A stretch of DNA of 64,000 nt from Variovorax paradoxus (GTDB lineage: Bacteria > Pseudomonadota > Gammaproteobacteria > Burkholderiales > Burkholderiaceae_C), in assembly GCF_018614955.1 (NCBI RefSeq), contig NZ_JAGGNV010000049.1:43902-107901 (forward strand). Reading direction: 5' to 3'. Both the position numbers and the translations under genes were made by a program. The notes beneath the pieces were generated by a model. The model searched no databases, was not told where the DNA came from, and saw only the letters and a program-made list of their open reading frames with translations. Every line of letters begins with the position of its first letter. Position 1 is the stretch's first letter. Shown in pieces: positions 25,530-35,525 of this stretch.

Positions 25530-26665
25530 GCTGGGAAGCCGCCGGCTGGATGCATTGGCCGGACCACCCGGAGGCGAGCGCCCAGTTCGTGCGAACGCTG
25601 GGCGTCGCTCAGGAGGGCGCTGCTGCGATCAGCGAATGCTTCCTGGTCGCCAGCCGCATCGATCCCGCAGATCCGGTGAGCTGGCATGCCGCCTGGATGG
25701 ATCGGGCGCGCCGTACGCACGAAGGCGCGGCTCGGGCGCAGGGTTCAGGACAGCTGCAAACAGCCAAGGCCAAGTGGCTGCGCGCTGCCGCCTACTACCG
25801 CGCATCCGAGGCCTTGCTGGCACCGGACGATGGGCGGCGCCCCGCCGTGTTCTCGCAGATGCTGGCGTGCTCACAGGCTTGCCTTCGGCTGTTCTCGCCC
25901 ATCGGAGAGATCCTGGAAATCGGTCTGCAGGACGGCAGTGTCGTGGACGCCTATCTCGTCAAGCCCGCGGGTGCGGGCCCATGGCCCTGTGTGATCTGCG
26001 TTGGCGGACTCGACGGCAACAAGGATGAGCTGTTGCCCAGGATGTCGCGCGCGGCGCTCGCCCGCGGGCTCGCGCTGCTCCTGGTGGATCTGCCTGGCCA
26101 GGGCGTGCCGTTGCGGGTGCGCGGCAATCCCAGCCGACCCGACACCGAGGTGCCCGTGTCCGCTTGCGTCGACTATCTGGCGGCTCGCCGGGACATCGAT
26201 GCCGACAGGATCGCCCTCTACGGCGCAAGCCTGGGCGGCGTCTACGCTGCCCGCGCTGCCTCTGCAGAGCGGCGGCTCAAGGCGCTCGTCTCGGACAGCC
26301 TGATCTTCGACTTGCAGGCTGCGTTCAGCCGCCGGCTGGCCCTGCAACCGACCGGTGACTGGGCCATGCTGCAGTGGGTCTTCGGATGCGACTCTCCACA
26401 AGCCGTGGTCGACAAGAGCGGTGAGTTCCGGATGGCCGAGTTCATGGCAAACATTGCCTGCCCGTACCTGATCGTCCAGGGCGAGCATGACTTTCTCGGC
26501 TTGCAGACGGCATTGGATGCCTATGCGTTCGCCCGAGCGGCGGGCATCGACGTAGAGCTGGAGGTCTTCACCAGCGAAGACACTGGCGCTTCGCACTGCC
26601 AAGCGGACAATCCCACGATTGGGCAGGAACTCATCGCAGACTGGCTGCAGCGCAAACTCAGCTGA
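25526..26665 (+). CDS. Alpha/beta hydrolase of the FrsA / dihydroxypseudooxynicotine-hydrolase type
   Basis: A 379-residue alpha/beta hydrolase with a helical N-terminal domain of about 130 residues ahead of the catalytic core, the arrangement of FrsA-like esterases and of 2,6-dihydroxypseudooxynicotine C-C hydrolase. The core shows VICVGGLDGNKDELLPRMS, nucleophile elbow GASLGG, an Asp/Glu segment in LIVQGEHDFLG and the distal His in TGASHCQADNP. Start GTG at 25526, overlapping the binding-protein stop. As last gene of the operon it may cleave a ring-derived ketone or ester; the substrate cannot be named. Confidence 0.85.
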   Translation: MSWEAAGWMHWPDHPEASAQFVRTLGVAQEGAAAISECFLVASRIDPADPVSWHAAWMDRARRTHEGAARAQGSGQLQTAKAKWLRAAAYYRASEALLAPDDGRRPAVFSQMLACSQACLRLFSPIGEILEIGLQDGSVVDAYLVKPAGAGPWPCVICVGGLDGNKDELLPRMSRAALARGLALLLVDLPGQGVPLRVRGNPSRPDTEVPVSACVDYLAARRDIDADRIALYGASLGGVYAARAASAERRLKALVSDSLIFDLQAAFSRRLALQPTGDWAMLQWVFGCDSPQAVVDKSGEFRMAEFMANIACPYLIVQGEHDFLGLQTALDAYAFARAAGIDVELEVFTSEDTGASHCQADNPTIGQELIADWLQRKLS

Positions 26666-26727
26666 TCTGCACTCCCTCGCCAGCGCGGCCAACCAGATGG
26701 ATCCGCATTTGGCGCCAGAATGCGGGC

Positions 26728-27081
26728 ATGAGCCGCCAGAACGACGCGCAGGACACTGTCGAATACATCCCTTTCGAGGAATTCCGCCACGGGCTGCCGC
26801 ACGGCCGCTTTCGCGTCATCGTCAACCCCAAGCTGGCGGTGCCCTTCGTGGCCCATCGCACGCATGCCACGATGTTGGCGATTGCGCTCATCGGCCCGGG
26901 CATCGCCGCGACGCTGGCTGGCTACCCGTGGATAGGCGGGCTGTTGGTGGCGACGGGCATCCTGTTGCGGTGGTCCGTCAAGACCCAGGCGCCGCGCATC
27001 CTGCTGCACCTGGCCACGCGCGTGCCCTCGGTCTACGAGCAGGCCACCGGGCACGGCGTGATGGAAGTGCGCCGCGCCTGA
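26728..27081 (+). CDS. Small hypothetical membrane protein
   Basis: A 117-residue protein with a hydrophilic N-terminus (EYIPFEEFRHGLPHGRFRVI) and two adjacent hydrophobic segments (about residues 50-64 and 67-82), then a basic C-terminus with a possible amphipathic helix. No family is recognised. It stands 62 nt behind the preceding hydrolase and is convergent with dctD; its coding character is supported by the clean frame and typical codon use rather than by similarity. Confidence 0.6.
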   Translation: MSRQNDAQDTVEYIPFEEFRHGLPHGRFRVIVNPKLAVPFVAHRTHATMLAIALIGPGIAATLAGYPWIGGLLVATGILLRWSVKTQAPRILLHLATRVPSVYEQATGHGVMEVRRA

Positions 27082-27106
27082 CGATCACGAGCCGCCGCGC
27101 GAGTCC

Positions 27107-28467
<1,361 letters not shown>

Positions 28468-28471
<4 letters not shown>

Positions 28472-30300
28472 TTTTTGATCACTCCTGTTGAGGGGATAAG
28501 AACGCTGCGGATCGCGGCCGGCAGGTCGACCACGAAGCAGGCGCCGCCGTCCGGCGGGTTGGCGGCTCGCAGCGTGCCGTCCATGGCCCGCACCAATTGT
28601 GCCGAGATCACGAGGCCCAGGCCCAGCCCGGTGCCCGCCGGCTTGCTGGTGACGAAGGGCTCGAACAGGCGCGGCAGGATGTCAGGCGGAATGCCCGGCC
28701 CGGTGTCGATCACGCGCAGGATCACGCGGCCGTCCTGCGGTCGTGCTTCCAGGCGCAGCGTGCGCCGCGGCGATGCCTGCATGGCGTCGATGGCGTTGCG
28801 CATCAGGTTGACGAGCACGCTACCCAACGCGGCCTCCTCGGCCATGACGCTCAGGGTGGCGGGCTGCACATCGACCTCGATGGCGATGCCATTCTTCTTC
28901 GAGGCTTCGGCGACGATGACCTGCGCGTCGGCCGCGGCCTGTGCCATCGGCACCGGCGCGAGCGGCAGCTCGCTCTTGTGCGCGAAGGTCTTGAGCTGCG
29001 AGGTCAGGCGCGCCAGTCGATCGACCATGCCGCGGATGCGCTGCAGGTTGCCGCGCACGTCGTCGAAGCGGCTCTTGTCGAGCAGGATGGCGGCGCTTTC
29101 CGAGAGGGTGCGCATCGCCGTGAGCGGCTGGTTCAGCTCGTGCACCACGCCGGCCGACATCTGGCCCAGCGCCGCCATCTTGCCGGCATGCACCAGCTCG
29201 CCCTGGGCCGCGCGCAGCTGGGCGGTGCGCGCGACCACGGTCGATTCAAGGGTGTCGTGCGCCGCCTGCAGCGCGGCCTGGTTGGCCAGCTTCTGCCGCA
29301 CGGCGCGGCGGCGCTGCCACAGCGTGACGGCGATCAGCAGCAGCACCGCCATGGCCAGGCTCGCTGTGATGGCCGCGTAACGTGCGCCCACGCGCACCGG
29401 CGCCAGATCGTCGAGCACCACCAGCTGCCACGGCGCCCCGCGCAGCGCGCGCGTCGAGGCGAGCTGGTTCACGCCGTCGAGCGCGATGACCTGCACGTCG
29501 CGCGCCAGCGCCTCCTTCTGCGTCCACTGCAGCGGCTGCAGGCTTGCCTCGCCGTAGGGGCGCGAGCGCTGCACCTCGGCGCGCTGCGAAGCGTCGAGTG
29601 GCCGCAGCGGCCGGAACTTCAGGTCCTCGCGGGTGGCGAGGATCACCACGCCGCGCTGGTCGATCAGCGCCACGTTGCCAGGCAGCATGCGCCAGGCGCG
29701 CTCGGACTCCTCGAGATTGACCTTGACGGCCACCACGCCGCGCGCGGGCTGGTCGCGGCGCAGGGCGTACGAGAGGTAGTAGCCGGGCTTGCGGCTGGTG
29801 ATGCCGACGCCGTAGAAGCGGCCCCTGCCCTGCCCCAGCGCATCGATCACGTAGGGCCGGAACGACAAGTCCTGGCCCACCGTGGTGCCGGGCCGGTCCC
29901 AGTCGGAGGCCGCCAGCGAGGTGCCGGCGGCGTCGAGCACATAGAGCATCTCTGCGCCCGCGGTGGCATTGACGCCGTCGAGGTAGCGGTTGACCGCATC
30001 GCGCAACTGCGAATCCGAGGGCGTGCCGAGCAGCGCCGGGACGATGGGGGTCATCTCCAGCAGCGCGGGCAGGTAATCAAAGCGGGCCAGATCGGCATCG
30101 AGCCCGGTCGCGAGCATGTCGAGCCGGTGGTCGGCCGCCTCGCGCAGCCGCGCCAGGCCGTTCTGCATGGCGAGGTGATGGCCGGCGACGGCGGCCAGGG
30201 CCACCAGCGCCAGCGCGCCGCACCAGCGCGGCAGGCCGCGCCAGCGTCTTTGAGTGTCTGAAGGCAAATCGAAGCGCCGGGCCGGCTCCCGTGAAGTCAT
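28468..30300 (-). CDS. dctB: C4-dicarboxylate sensor histidine kinase
   Basis: A 610-residue membrane sensor. TM1 is at about residues 24-45, a periplasmic double-Cache-like domain of about 240 residues follows (EMLYVLDAAGTSLAASDWD), TM2 is near 300-325, then a coiled coil and the kinase core: H-box GVVHELNQPLTAMRTL, N-box LVNLMRNAIDAMQ and G-boxes DTGPGIPPDILPRLFEPFVT. It would detect malate, succinate or fumarate in the periplasm and phosphorylate DctD. The ATG at 30300 is chosen; an ATG at 30399 overlapping the cydB stop would add 33 residues before TM1 and is less likely. Translationally coupled to dctD. Confidence 0.92.
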
Positions 30301-30391
30301 GAACCCGTTATTGCACAAGGCCGCGCGGGCCGCATCGGTGGCTGCCCGATGGCGTGTGTCACGGGTGGTTTCAGTCAGGCCCAGTGTCTGC

Positions 30392-31387
30392 TCATGCATA
30401 GCGCAGTTCGCCGGTCTTTCCGCGGAAGACCCGATAGGAGAACACGGTGTAGCCCACGATGGCCGGCACCGAGATGCACACGCCCACCAGGATCACCTTG
30501 AGCGCCGGTGCGCTGCTCGCGGCCTGCCAGATCGTGAGCTGGCCGATCACCACGTAGGGATAGATGCTGTAGGCCAGCCCCAGGAAGCCGAGCACGAACA
30601 CCAGGACGAGCAGCACGAAGGGCAGCCAGCACACCGGCCCGCGCACCATGCGCGTGTTCAGCAGGCCGCGCACCGCGAGCAGCGCCACGCCGGTCATGAG
30701 CGGAATGGCGGCCAGCGCCAGGATCTCGGGCAGCGCGAACCAGCGCTCGCGCACCTCGGCGCTGATCCAGGGCGTGGCCATCGAGATCAGCAGCATGCCG
30801 CCGACCATCGGCGCCCAGGCGGTGCGTGCCCATTGCACGGCGCGCTCCTGCAGCGCACCCTCGGTCTTCATGATGAGCCAGGCCGCGCCCATCAGCACGT
30901 AGGCCATCGGCAGCGCCACGGCAATCGCGGCGGCGAACACGGGGTAGTTCCAGCCGCTGCCGAAGCCGCTGATGTAACGCCCGAGCATCCAGCCCTGCGC
31001 CACCGAGGCCAGGGTGGAACCCGCGAAGAAGAGCCGGTCCCAGGTGCGCTTGTGGCTGTCGCGCGCCTTCACCCGGAAATCGAAGGCCACGCCGCGCAAA
31101 GTGAGGCCAACGAGCATCAGCGCCACCGGCAGGTAGAGCTCGCCCAGCACCAGGCCGTGTGCCTTCGGGAAGGCCACCAGCAGGATGCCCACGCCCAGCA
31201 CCAGCCAGGTCTCGTTGGCATCCCAGAACGGGCCGATGGAGGCGACCATCACGTCCTTCTCGGCGTCGCTCGCGCGGTGCATGAGCATGCCCACGCCAAG
31301 GTCGTAGCCGTCGCTGACCACGTAGACCAGCATCGACGCGCCCATCAGCACCATGAAGATCACCGGCAACGCGGCGTCGAAGCTCAT
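30392..31387 (-). CDS. cydB: Cytochrome bd-type quinol oxidase subunit II
   Basis: A 331-residue polytopic protein with about eight helices. Characteristic segments are YVVSDGYDLGVGML, GPFWDANETWLVLGVGIL, LRGVAFDFRVKA and SYRVFRGKTG at the C-terminus. With CydA it forms the bd oxidase that reduces O2 at high affinity without proton pumping. Its start overlaps the cydA stop by 4 nt. No small CydX-type open frame is seen between it and dctB. Confidence 0.93.
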   Translation of the reverse strand: MSFDAALPVIFMVLMGASMLVYVVSDGYDLGVGMLMHRASDAEKDVMVASIGPFWDANETWLVLGVGILLVAFPKAHGLVLGELYLPVALMLVGLTLRGVAFDFRVKARDSHKRTWDRLFFAGSTLASVAQGWMLGRYISGFGSGWNYPVFAAAIAVALPMAYVLMGAAWLIMKTEGALQERAVQWARTAWAPMVGGMLLISMATPWISAEVRERWFALPEILALAAIPLMTGVALLAVRGLLNTRMVRGPVCWLPFVLLVLVFVLGFLGLAYSIYPYVVIGQLTIWQAASSAPALKVILVGVCISVPAIVGYTVFSYRVFRGKTGELRYA

Positions 31388-32793
31388 GCGCGACCTCCTT
31401 CGACCATCAGCGCGGTGATCGCGCCCGGCGGCGTCGCGGCCCGCTCGGCGGCCTCGGTCGCCAGCACCTCGTCGGGCTTCTCGGCCATGTACTTGAGCAC
31501 CGCGACGTACGCCACGATGAGCGCGAGGTACAGCGCGATGTAGAGCGCGAGCGTGAGCCCGATCATCGCGGGCGGCACCTTCGACACCACGTCGGCCGTG
31601 CGCACCAGCCCGTAGACGATGTAGGGCTGGCGGCCGATCTCGGTGACGTACCAGCCCGCCACCGTGGCTACCCAGCCCGAGAAGGTCATCCCCGCGAACA
31701 GCCACAGCAGCGCGCGCGGCAGCAGCGCCGGCTGCCAGCGTGCGCGGCGGTACAGCCACCAGCCGAGCCAGCTGGTCGCGAGCATCAGCAGGCCCATGCC
31801 GACCATGATGCGGAAGGCGAAGAACATCGGCAAGGGCGGCGGATGCGCGCCGGCAAAATCGTTCAGGCCGCGGATCTCGCCGTCGGCCTCGTGCGTGAGG
31901 ATCAGGCTCGCGCCATTCGGCACCGCGATTTCGAAGCGGTTCCTGCGCGCCTCGGCGTCGGGAACGGCGAACAGCAGCAGCGGCACGCCGCGTCCGGTCT
32001 CCCACACGCCTTCCATGGCAGCGATCTTGGCGGGCTGGTGCTTGAGCGTGTTGAGGCCGTGCATGTCGCCCACGACGATCTGCACCGGAATCAGCACCGC
32101 CGCCAGCGTGAGCCCTACCCGCATCACGCGCGCCGCGCTGCGCTGCCCCACGCCGCGCAGCACCTGCCAGGCCGACAGTCCGATCAGCAGGAACGCGCAG
32201 GTCAGCGCCGAGGCCAGCAGCATGTGCACGAAGCGGTACGGAAACGACGGGTTGAACACCACGGCCGGCCAGCTCGCGACATGGAATTCGCCGTTCACGA
32301 TCTCGTGGCCCGCGGGCGTCTGCATCCACGAGTTGAGCGCAAGAATCCAGAAGGCCGACAGCGTGGTGCCAAAGGCCACCATGAAGGTCGACAGCAGGTG
32401 CACCCGCTCGCCGACCTTGCCATGGCCGAACAGCATCACGCCGAGAAAACCCGCCTCCAGGAAGAACGCGGTGAGCACCTCGTAGCCCAGCAGCGGCCCC
32501 GCCACGTTGCCGACGCGCTCCATGAAGCCCGGCCAGTTGGTGCCGAACTGGAAGCTCATCGTGATGCCGCTGACCACGCCGAGCGCGAAGGTCAGCGCGA
32601 ACACCTTGGTCCAGAAGCGGTAGGCATCGAGCCAGCCCTGCGCCAGCCGTGCATCGCCGCCGCCGCGCGTGCGCAGCCAGCGCCAGCGCAGGAACAGCAG
32701 CAGCCAGCCCAGCGCGATGCTGATCGTGGGGAACAGGATGTGGAAGGTGATGTTGGCCGCGAACTGCATGCGGGCGAGGATCAGGGCGTCCAT
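31384..32793 (-). CDS. cydA: Cytochrome bd-type quinol oxidase subunit I (short Q-loop, CioA-like)
   Basis: A 469-residue subunit carrying the haems and quinol site. The N-terminus has the haem-ligand region ARMQFAANITFHILFPTISI; EAGFLGVMLFGHGKV and AFWILALNSWMQTPAG are typical. The periplasmic Q-loop is short, which together with the length places it with the cyanide-insensitive CioA branch rather than E. coli CydA (about 520 residues). The conserved GRQPW appears as GRQPYIVYG. Encoded upstream of cydB and 46 nt downstream of the PHA-linked helical protein. Confidence 0.92.
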   Translation of the reverse strand: MDALILARMQFAANITFHILFPTISIALGWLLLFLRWRWLRTRGGGDARLAQGWLDAYRFWTKVFALTFALGVVSGITMSFQFGTNWPGFMERVGNVAGPLLGYEVLTAFFLEAGFLGVMLFGHGKVGERVHLLSTFMVAFGTTLSAFWILALNSWMQTPAGHEIVNGEFHVASWPAVVFNPSFPYRFVHMLLASALTCAFLLIGLSAWQVLRGVGQRSAARVMRVGLTLAAVLIPVQIVVGDMHGLNTLKHQPAKIAAMEGVWETGRGVPLLLFAVPDAEARRNRFEIAVPNGASLILTHEADGEIRGLNDFAGAHPPPLPMFFAFRIMVGMGLLMLATSWLGWWLYRRARWQPALLPRALLWLFAGMTFSGWVATVAGWYVTEIGRQPYIVYGLVRTADVVSKVPPAMIGLTLALYIALYLALIVAYVAVLKYMAEKPDEVLATEAAERAATPPGAITALMVEGGRA

Positions 32794-32839
32794 CGGGTTC
32801 CTTTCGGACCGGCGGCGGCGCGGCCGCCGCCGGCCTGGG

Positions 32840-33493
32840 TCATCGCTTCGCCGCCCCGCCCTGCTTCAACGCTTCCGACATGCCTATGAGCACGCCGCTC
32901 ACCAGCGTCGAGTAGCTGTCGATCAGCGCCTGCGAGGCGCGCAGGCCCATCGCGCGGCCGTCGCGCAGGCTCTTCTGCGCGTCTTCCATGAGCTGATCGA
33001 GCGCCGCCGTGGCGCGCGCGCCGGTGCCGGTGCCCTTGCCCTGCATCGCCTGGAAGACGCCGCTCCACGGACCGTCGGCCGGCGCTGCCTTGCGCACGCT
33101 GGCGAACAGCGTCTCCTCCATCTTCTCGATGTCGGCGAGCGCCTTCTTGAGCTGCGTCTCGCGCAGGCTCACGCCCTGGTCGACCAGCTGTTGCAGCGCG
33201 CGTTGATTGGCCAGCACGGCCTGCTCCAGCGCGCCGTCCATGCCGGCAAAGACCTTGCCGAGCAGGCCTTCCACATCGGGCGCGGGCAGCTTGCTGCCGG
33301 CCGCGCCGGCCGAGGCCGTCTTGGTGACCGTGTCCAGCACCTGCCGGATGTTCGCCAGCGTGAGCTCGCGGCCCTGCAGCGCCTTGAGCGTGGCTTCGTG
33401 CACCGCCTTGCGGACGGTCTCGCCCTGCTTGGCGGAGGCCTCGGAGAACTTCTTGATCAGCGCGGCCTGATCGATGCCGTTTTTGAGGATCAT
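32840..33493 (-). CDS. Helical protein linked to the PHB operon (phasin-like, unassigned)
   Basis: A 217-residue protein predicted almost wholly helical, with amphipathic stretches (NIRQVLDTVTKTASAG, QALIDSYSTLVSGVLIGMSE) and no signal or membrane segment. It lies 10 nt behind phaB in the same direction. Granule-coating phasins and PhaM-like activators have such composition and position, so a role on the PHB granule surface is likely, but no phasin signature motif is recognised. It may belong to an uncharacterised family common next to phaCAB in Comamonadaceae. Confidence 0.7.
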   Translation of the reverse strand: MILKNGIDQAALIKKFSEASAKQGETVRKAVHEATLKALQGRELTLANIRQVLDTVTKTASAGAAGSKLPAPDVEGLLGKVFAGMDGALEQAVLANQRALQQLVDQGVSLRETQLKKALADIEKMEETLFASVRKAAPADGPWSGVFQAMQGKGTGTGARATAALDQLMEDAQKSLRDGRAMGLRASQALIDSYSTLVSGVLIGMSEALKQGGAAKR

Positions 33494-33503
33494 GGTCGTG
33501 TGC

Positions 33504-34256
33504 TCATTGCATGTGCTGGCCGCCGTTGATGGCGATGTTGGCGCCGGTCACGAACGCCGCCTCTTCCGAGGCGAGGTAGATGATCAGGCCCGCCACCTCC
33601 TCCGGTTTGCCGAGCCGGCCCACGGGGATGTGCGGCAGGATCTTGCTGTCGAGCACTTCCTTCGGGATGGCCGTGACCATCTTGGTGCCGATGTAGCCCG
33701 GCGAGATGGTGTTCACGGTGACGCCCTTCTTCGCCACCTCGAGCGCCAGCGCCTTGGTGAAGCCATGCACACCGGCCTTGGCGGCCGAGTAGTTGGTCTG
33801 TCCGAACGCGCCCTTCGAGCCATTCACCGACGACACATTGATGATGCGGCCCCAGCCGCGGTCCACCATGCCGTCGGCCACCTGCTTGCTCATGTTGAAC
33901 AGGCTGTCGAGGTTGGTCCGCAGTACCGCGTCCCAGTTGATGCGGTCCATCTTCTTGAAGGTCATGTCGCGCGTGATGCCGGCGTTGTTGACCAGCACAT
34001 CGACCGGGCCCAGCCGCTCCTGCACCTCCGACACGGCGCGCGCGCACGAATCGAAGTCCGCCACGTCGCAAGGCACGGCCAGGATTTCATAGCCGCGCTG
34101 CGCCATCTGCGCCACCCACTCGGCGTGCGACTTGTTGCCCGGCGAATAGGTCACCGCGAGCTTGTAGCCCGCATCGACCATCTTGGTGGAGATCGTCTCG
34201 CCCAGGCCACCCATGCCGCCGGTGACCAGGACCACTTGTTGCTGCTTCTCGCTCAT
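33504..34256 (-). CDS. phaB: Acetoacetyl-CoA reductase
   Basis: A 250-residue short-chain dehydrogenase. TGGMGGLG is the cofactor motif (NADPH type), NNAGITRDMTFKKM the substrate-side loop, and the catalytic set is Ser in NVSSVNG with YSAAKAG. Segments KGVTVNTISPGYIGTKMV and GANIAINGGQHMQ are nearly diagnostic for PhaB/PhbB, which makes (R)-3-hydroxybutyryl-CoA for PHB synthesis. The NADPH could come from the malic enzyme encoded 6 kb upstream. It follows phaA by 36 nt. Confidence 0.95.
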   Translation of the reverse strand: MSEKQQQVVLVTGGMGGLGETISTKMVDAGYKLAVTYSPGNKSHAEWVAQMAQRGYEILAVPCDVADFDSCARAVSEVQERLGPVDVLVNNAGITRDMTFKKMDRINWDAVLRTNLDSLFNMSKQVADGMVDRGWGRIINVSSVNGSKGAFGQTNYSAAKAGVHGFTKALALEVAKKGVTVNTISPGYIGTKMVTAIPKEVLDSKILPHIPVGRLGKPEEVAGLIIYLASEEAAFVTGANIAINGGQHMQ

Positions 34257-34292
34257 CTGCTTTCTCCTTGGTTGTGTGACAAAGAAAATCGG

Positions 34293-35477
34293 TCAGGCGC
34301 GCTCGACGGCCAGCGCCACGCCCATGCCGCCGCCGATGCACAGCGAGGCCAGGCCCTTGTTGGCGCCCCGGCGGCGCATCTCATGCAGCAGCGTCACCAG
34401 CACGCGGCAGCCCGAGGCGCCGATGGGGTGGCCGATGGCGATGGCGCCGCCGTTCACGTTGATGCGGCTGGTGTCCCAGTCCATCTCGCGGTTGACCGCG
34501 CAGGCCTGCGCCGCGAAGGCTTCGTTGATCTCCATCAGGTCGAGGTCCTGCGCCTTCCAGCCGGCCTTCTTCAGCGCCAGCTGCGAAGCGGGCACCGGGC
34601 CCATGCCCATGAGCGACGGGTCCAGCCCCGCGCTCGCATAGGCGCGGATCACCGCCAGCGGCTGCAGGCCGAGCGCGGCGGCGCGCGAAGCCGACATCAC
34701 CAGCACCGCGGCCGCACCGTCGTTCAGGCCCGAGGCATTGCCGGCCGTCACCGAGCCGGTCTTGTCGAAGGCCGGGCGCAGGCCGGCGAGCGCATCGGCA
34801 CTGGTCTTGCGGTTCACGAACTCGTCGGCCGCAAAGACGACGGGGTCGCCCTTCTTCTGCGCGATGCTGAAGGGCAGGATCTCGTCGTCGAAGCGCCCCG
34901 CGTCCTGCGCGGCCGCGGCCTTCTGCTGCGAGGCCAGCGCCAGTGCGTCCTGCATCTCGCGCGTGATGCCGTACTTCTTCGCCACGTTCTCGGCCGTGGT
35001 GCCCATGTGGTACTGGTTGAAGACGTCCCACAGGCCGTCCACGATCATGGTGTCGACCAGCTTCCAGTCGCCCATGCGCTGACCGTTGCGCGAGTTGGGC
35101 AGCACGTGCGGCGCAGCGCTCATGTTCTCCTGGCCGCCGGCCACCACGATCTCGGCGTCGCCGCACCTCACGGCCTGCGCCGCCAGCATCACGGCCTTCA
35201 GGCCCGAGCCGCAGACCTTGTTGATGGTGAGGCCCGGCACGCCGACGGCCAAGCCGGCCTTGATCACGGTCTGCCGCGCCGGGTTCTGGCCCGCGCCGGC
35301 CGCGAGCACCTGGCCCATGATCACCTCGGACACCGCATCGCCCGGCACGCCGGTCTTGGCGAGCAGGCCCTTCACCACGTGTGCGCCCAGCTCGGGCGCG
35401 GCCGTGCCGGCGAGCGAGCCGCCGAACTTGCCGACCGCCGTGCGTTGCGCGGCCACGATCACGATATCGTCTGACAT
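34293..35477 (-). CDS. phaA: Acetyl-CoA acetyltransferase (beta-ketothiolase)
   Basis: A 394-residue thiolase that condenses two acetyl-CoA to acetoacetyl-CoA. The acyl-enzyme Cys is in NKVCGSGLKAVML, the catalytic His in AIGHPIGASG and the second Cys in LCIGGGMGVAL; the loop NEAFAAQACAV is also conserved. It lies between phaC and phaB, the standard phaCAB order, so a biosynthetic role is clear. Confidence 0.96.
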   Translation of the reverse strand: MSDDIVIVAAQRTAVGKFGGSLAGTAAPELGAHVVKGLLAKTGVPGDAVSEVIMGQVLAAGAGQNPARQTVIKAGLAVGVPGLTINKVCGSGLKAVMLAAQAVRCGDAEIVVAGGQENMSAAPHVLPNSRNGQRMGDWKLVDTMIVDGLWDVFNQYHMGTTAENVAKKYGITREMQDALALASQQKAAAAQDAGRFDDEILPFSIAQKKGDPVVFAADEFVNRKTSADALAGLRPAFDKTGSVTAGNASGLNDGAAAVLVMSASRAAALGLQPLAVIRAYASAGLDPSLMGMGPVPASQLALKKAGWKAQDLDLMEINEAFAAQACAVNREMDWDTSRINVNGGAIAIGHPIGASGCRVLVTLLHEMRRRGANKGLASLCIGGGMGVALAVERA

Positions 35478-35525
35478 GAGAGTCTCCTTGGGGGTTGATG
35501 CGAAGGGAATGACAACGGCCCGGAT

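Noticed and set aside
30301..30391. CydX-like small gene after cydB, or a dctB start at 30399
   Set aside because: No small hydrophobic frame exists here; the longer dctB start would add a Thr/Arg-rich tail before TM1 without a ribosome site.
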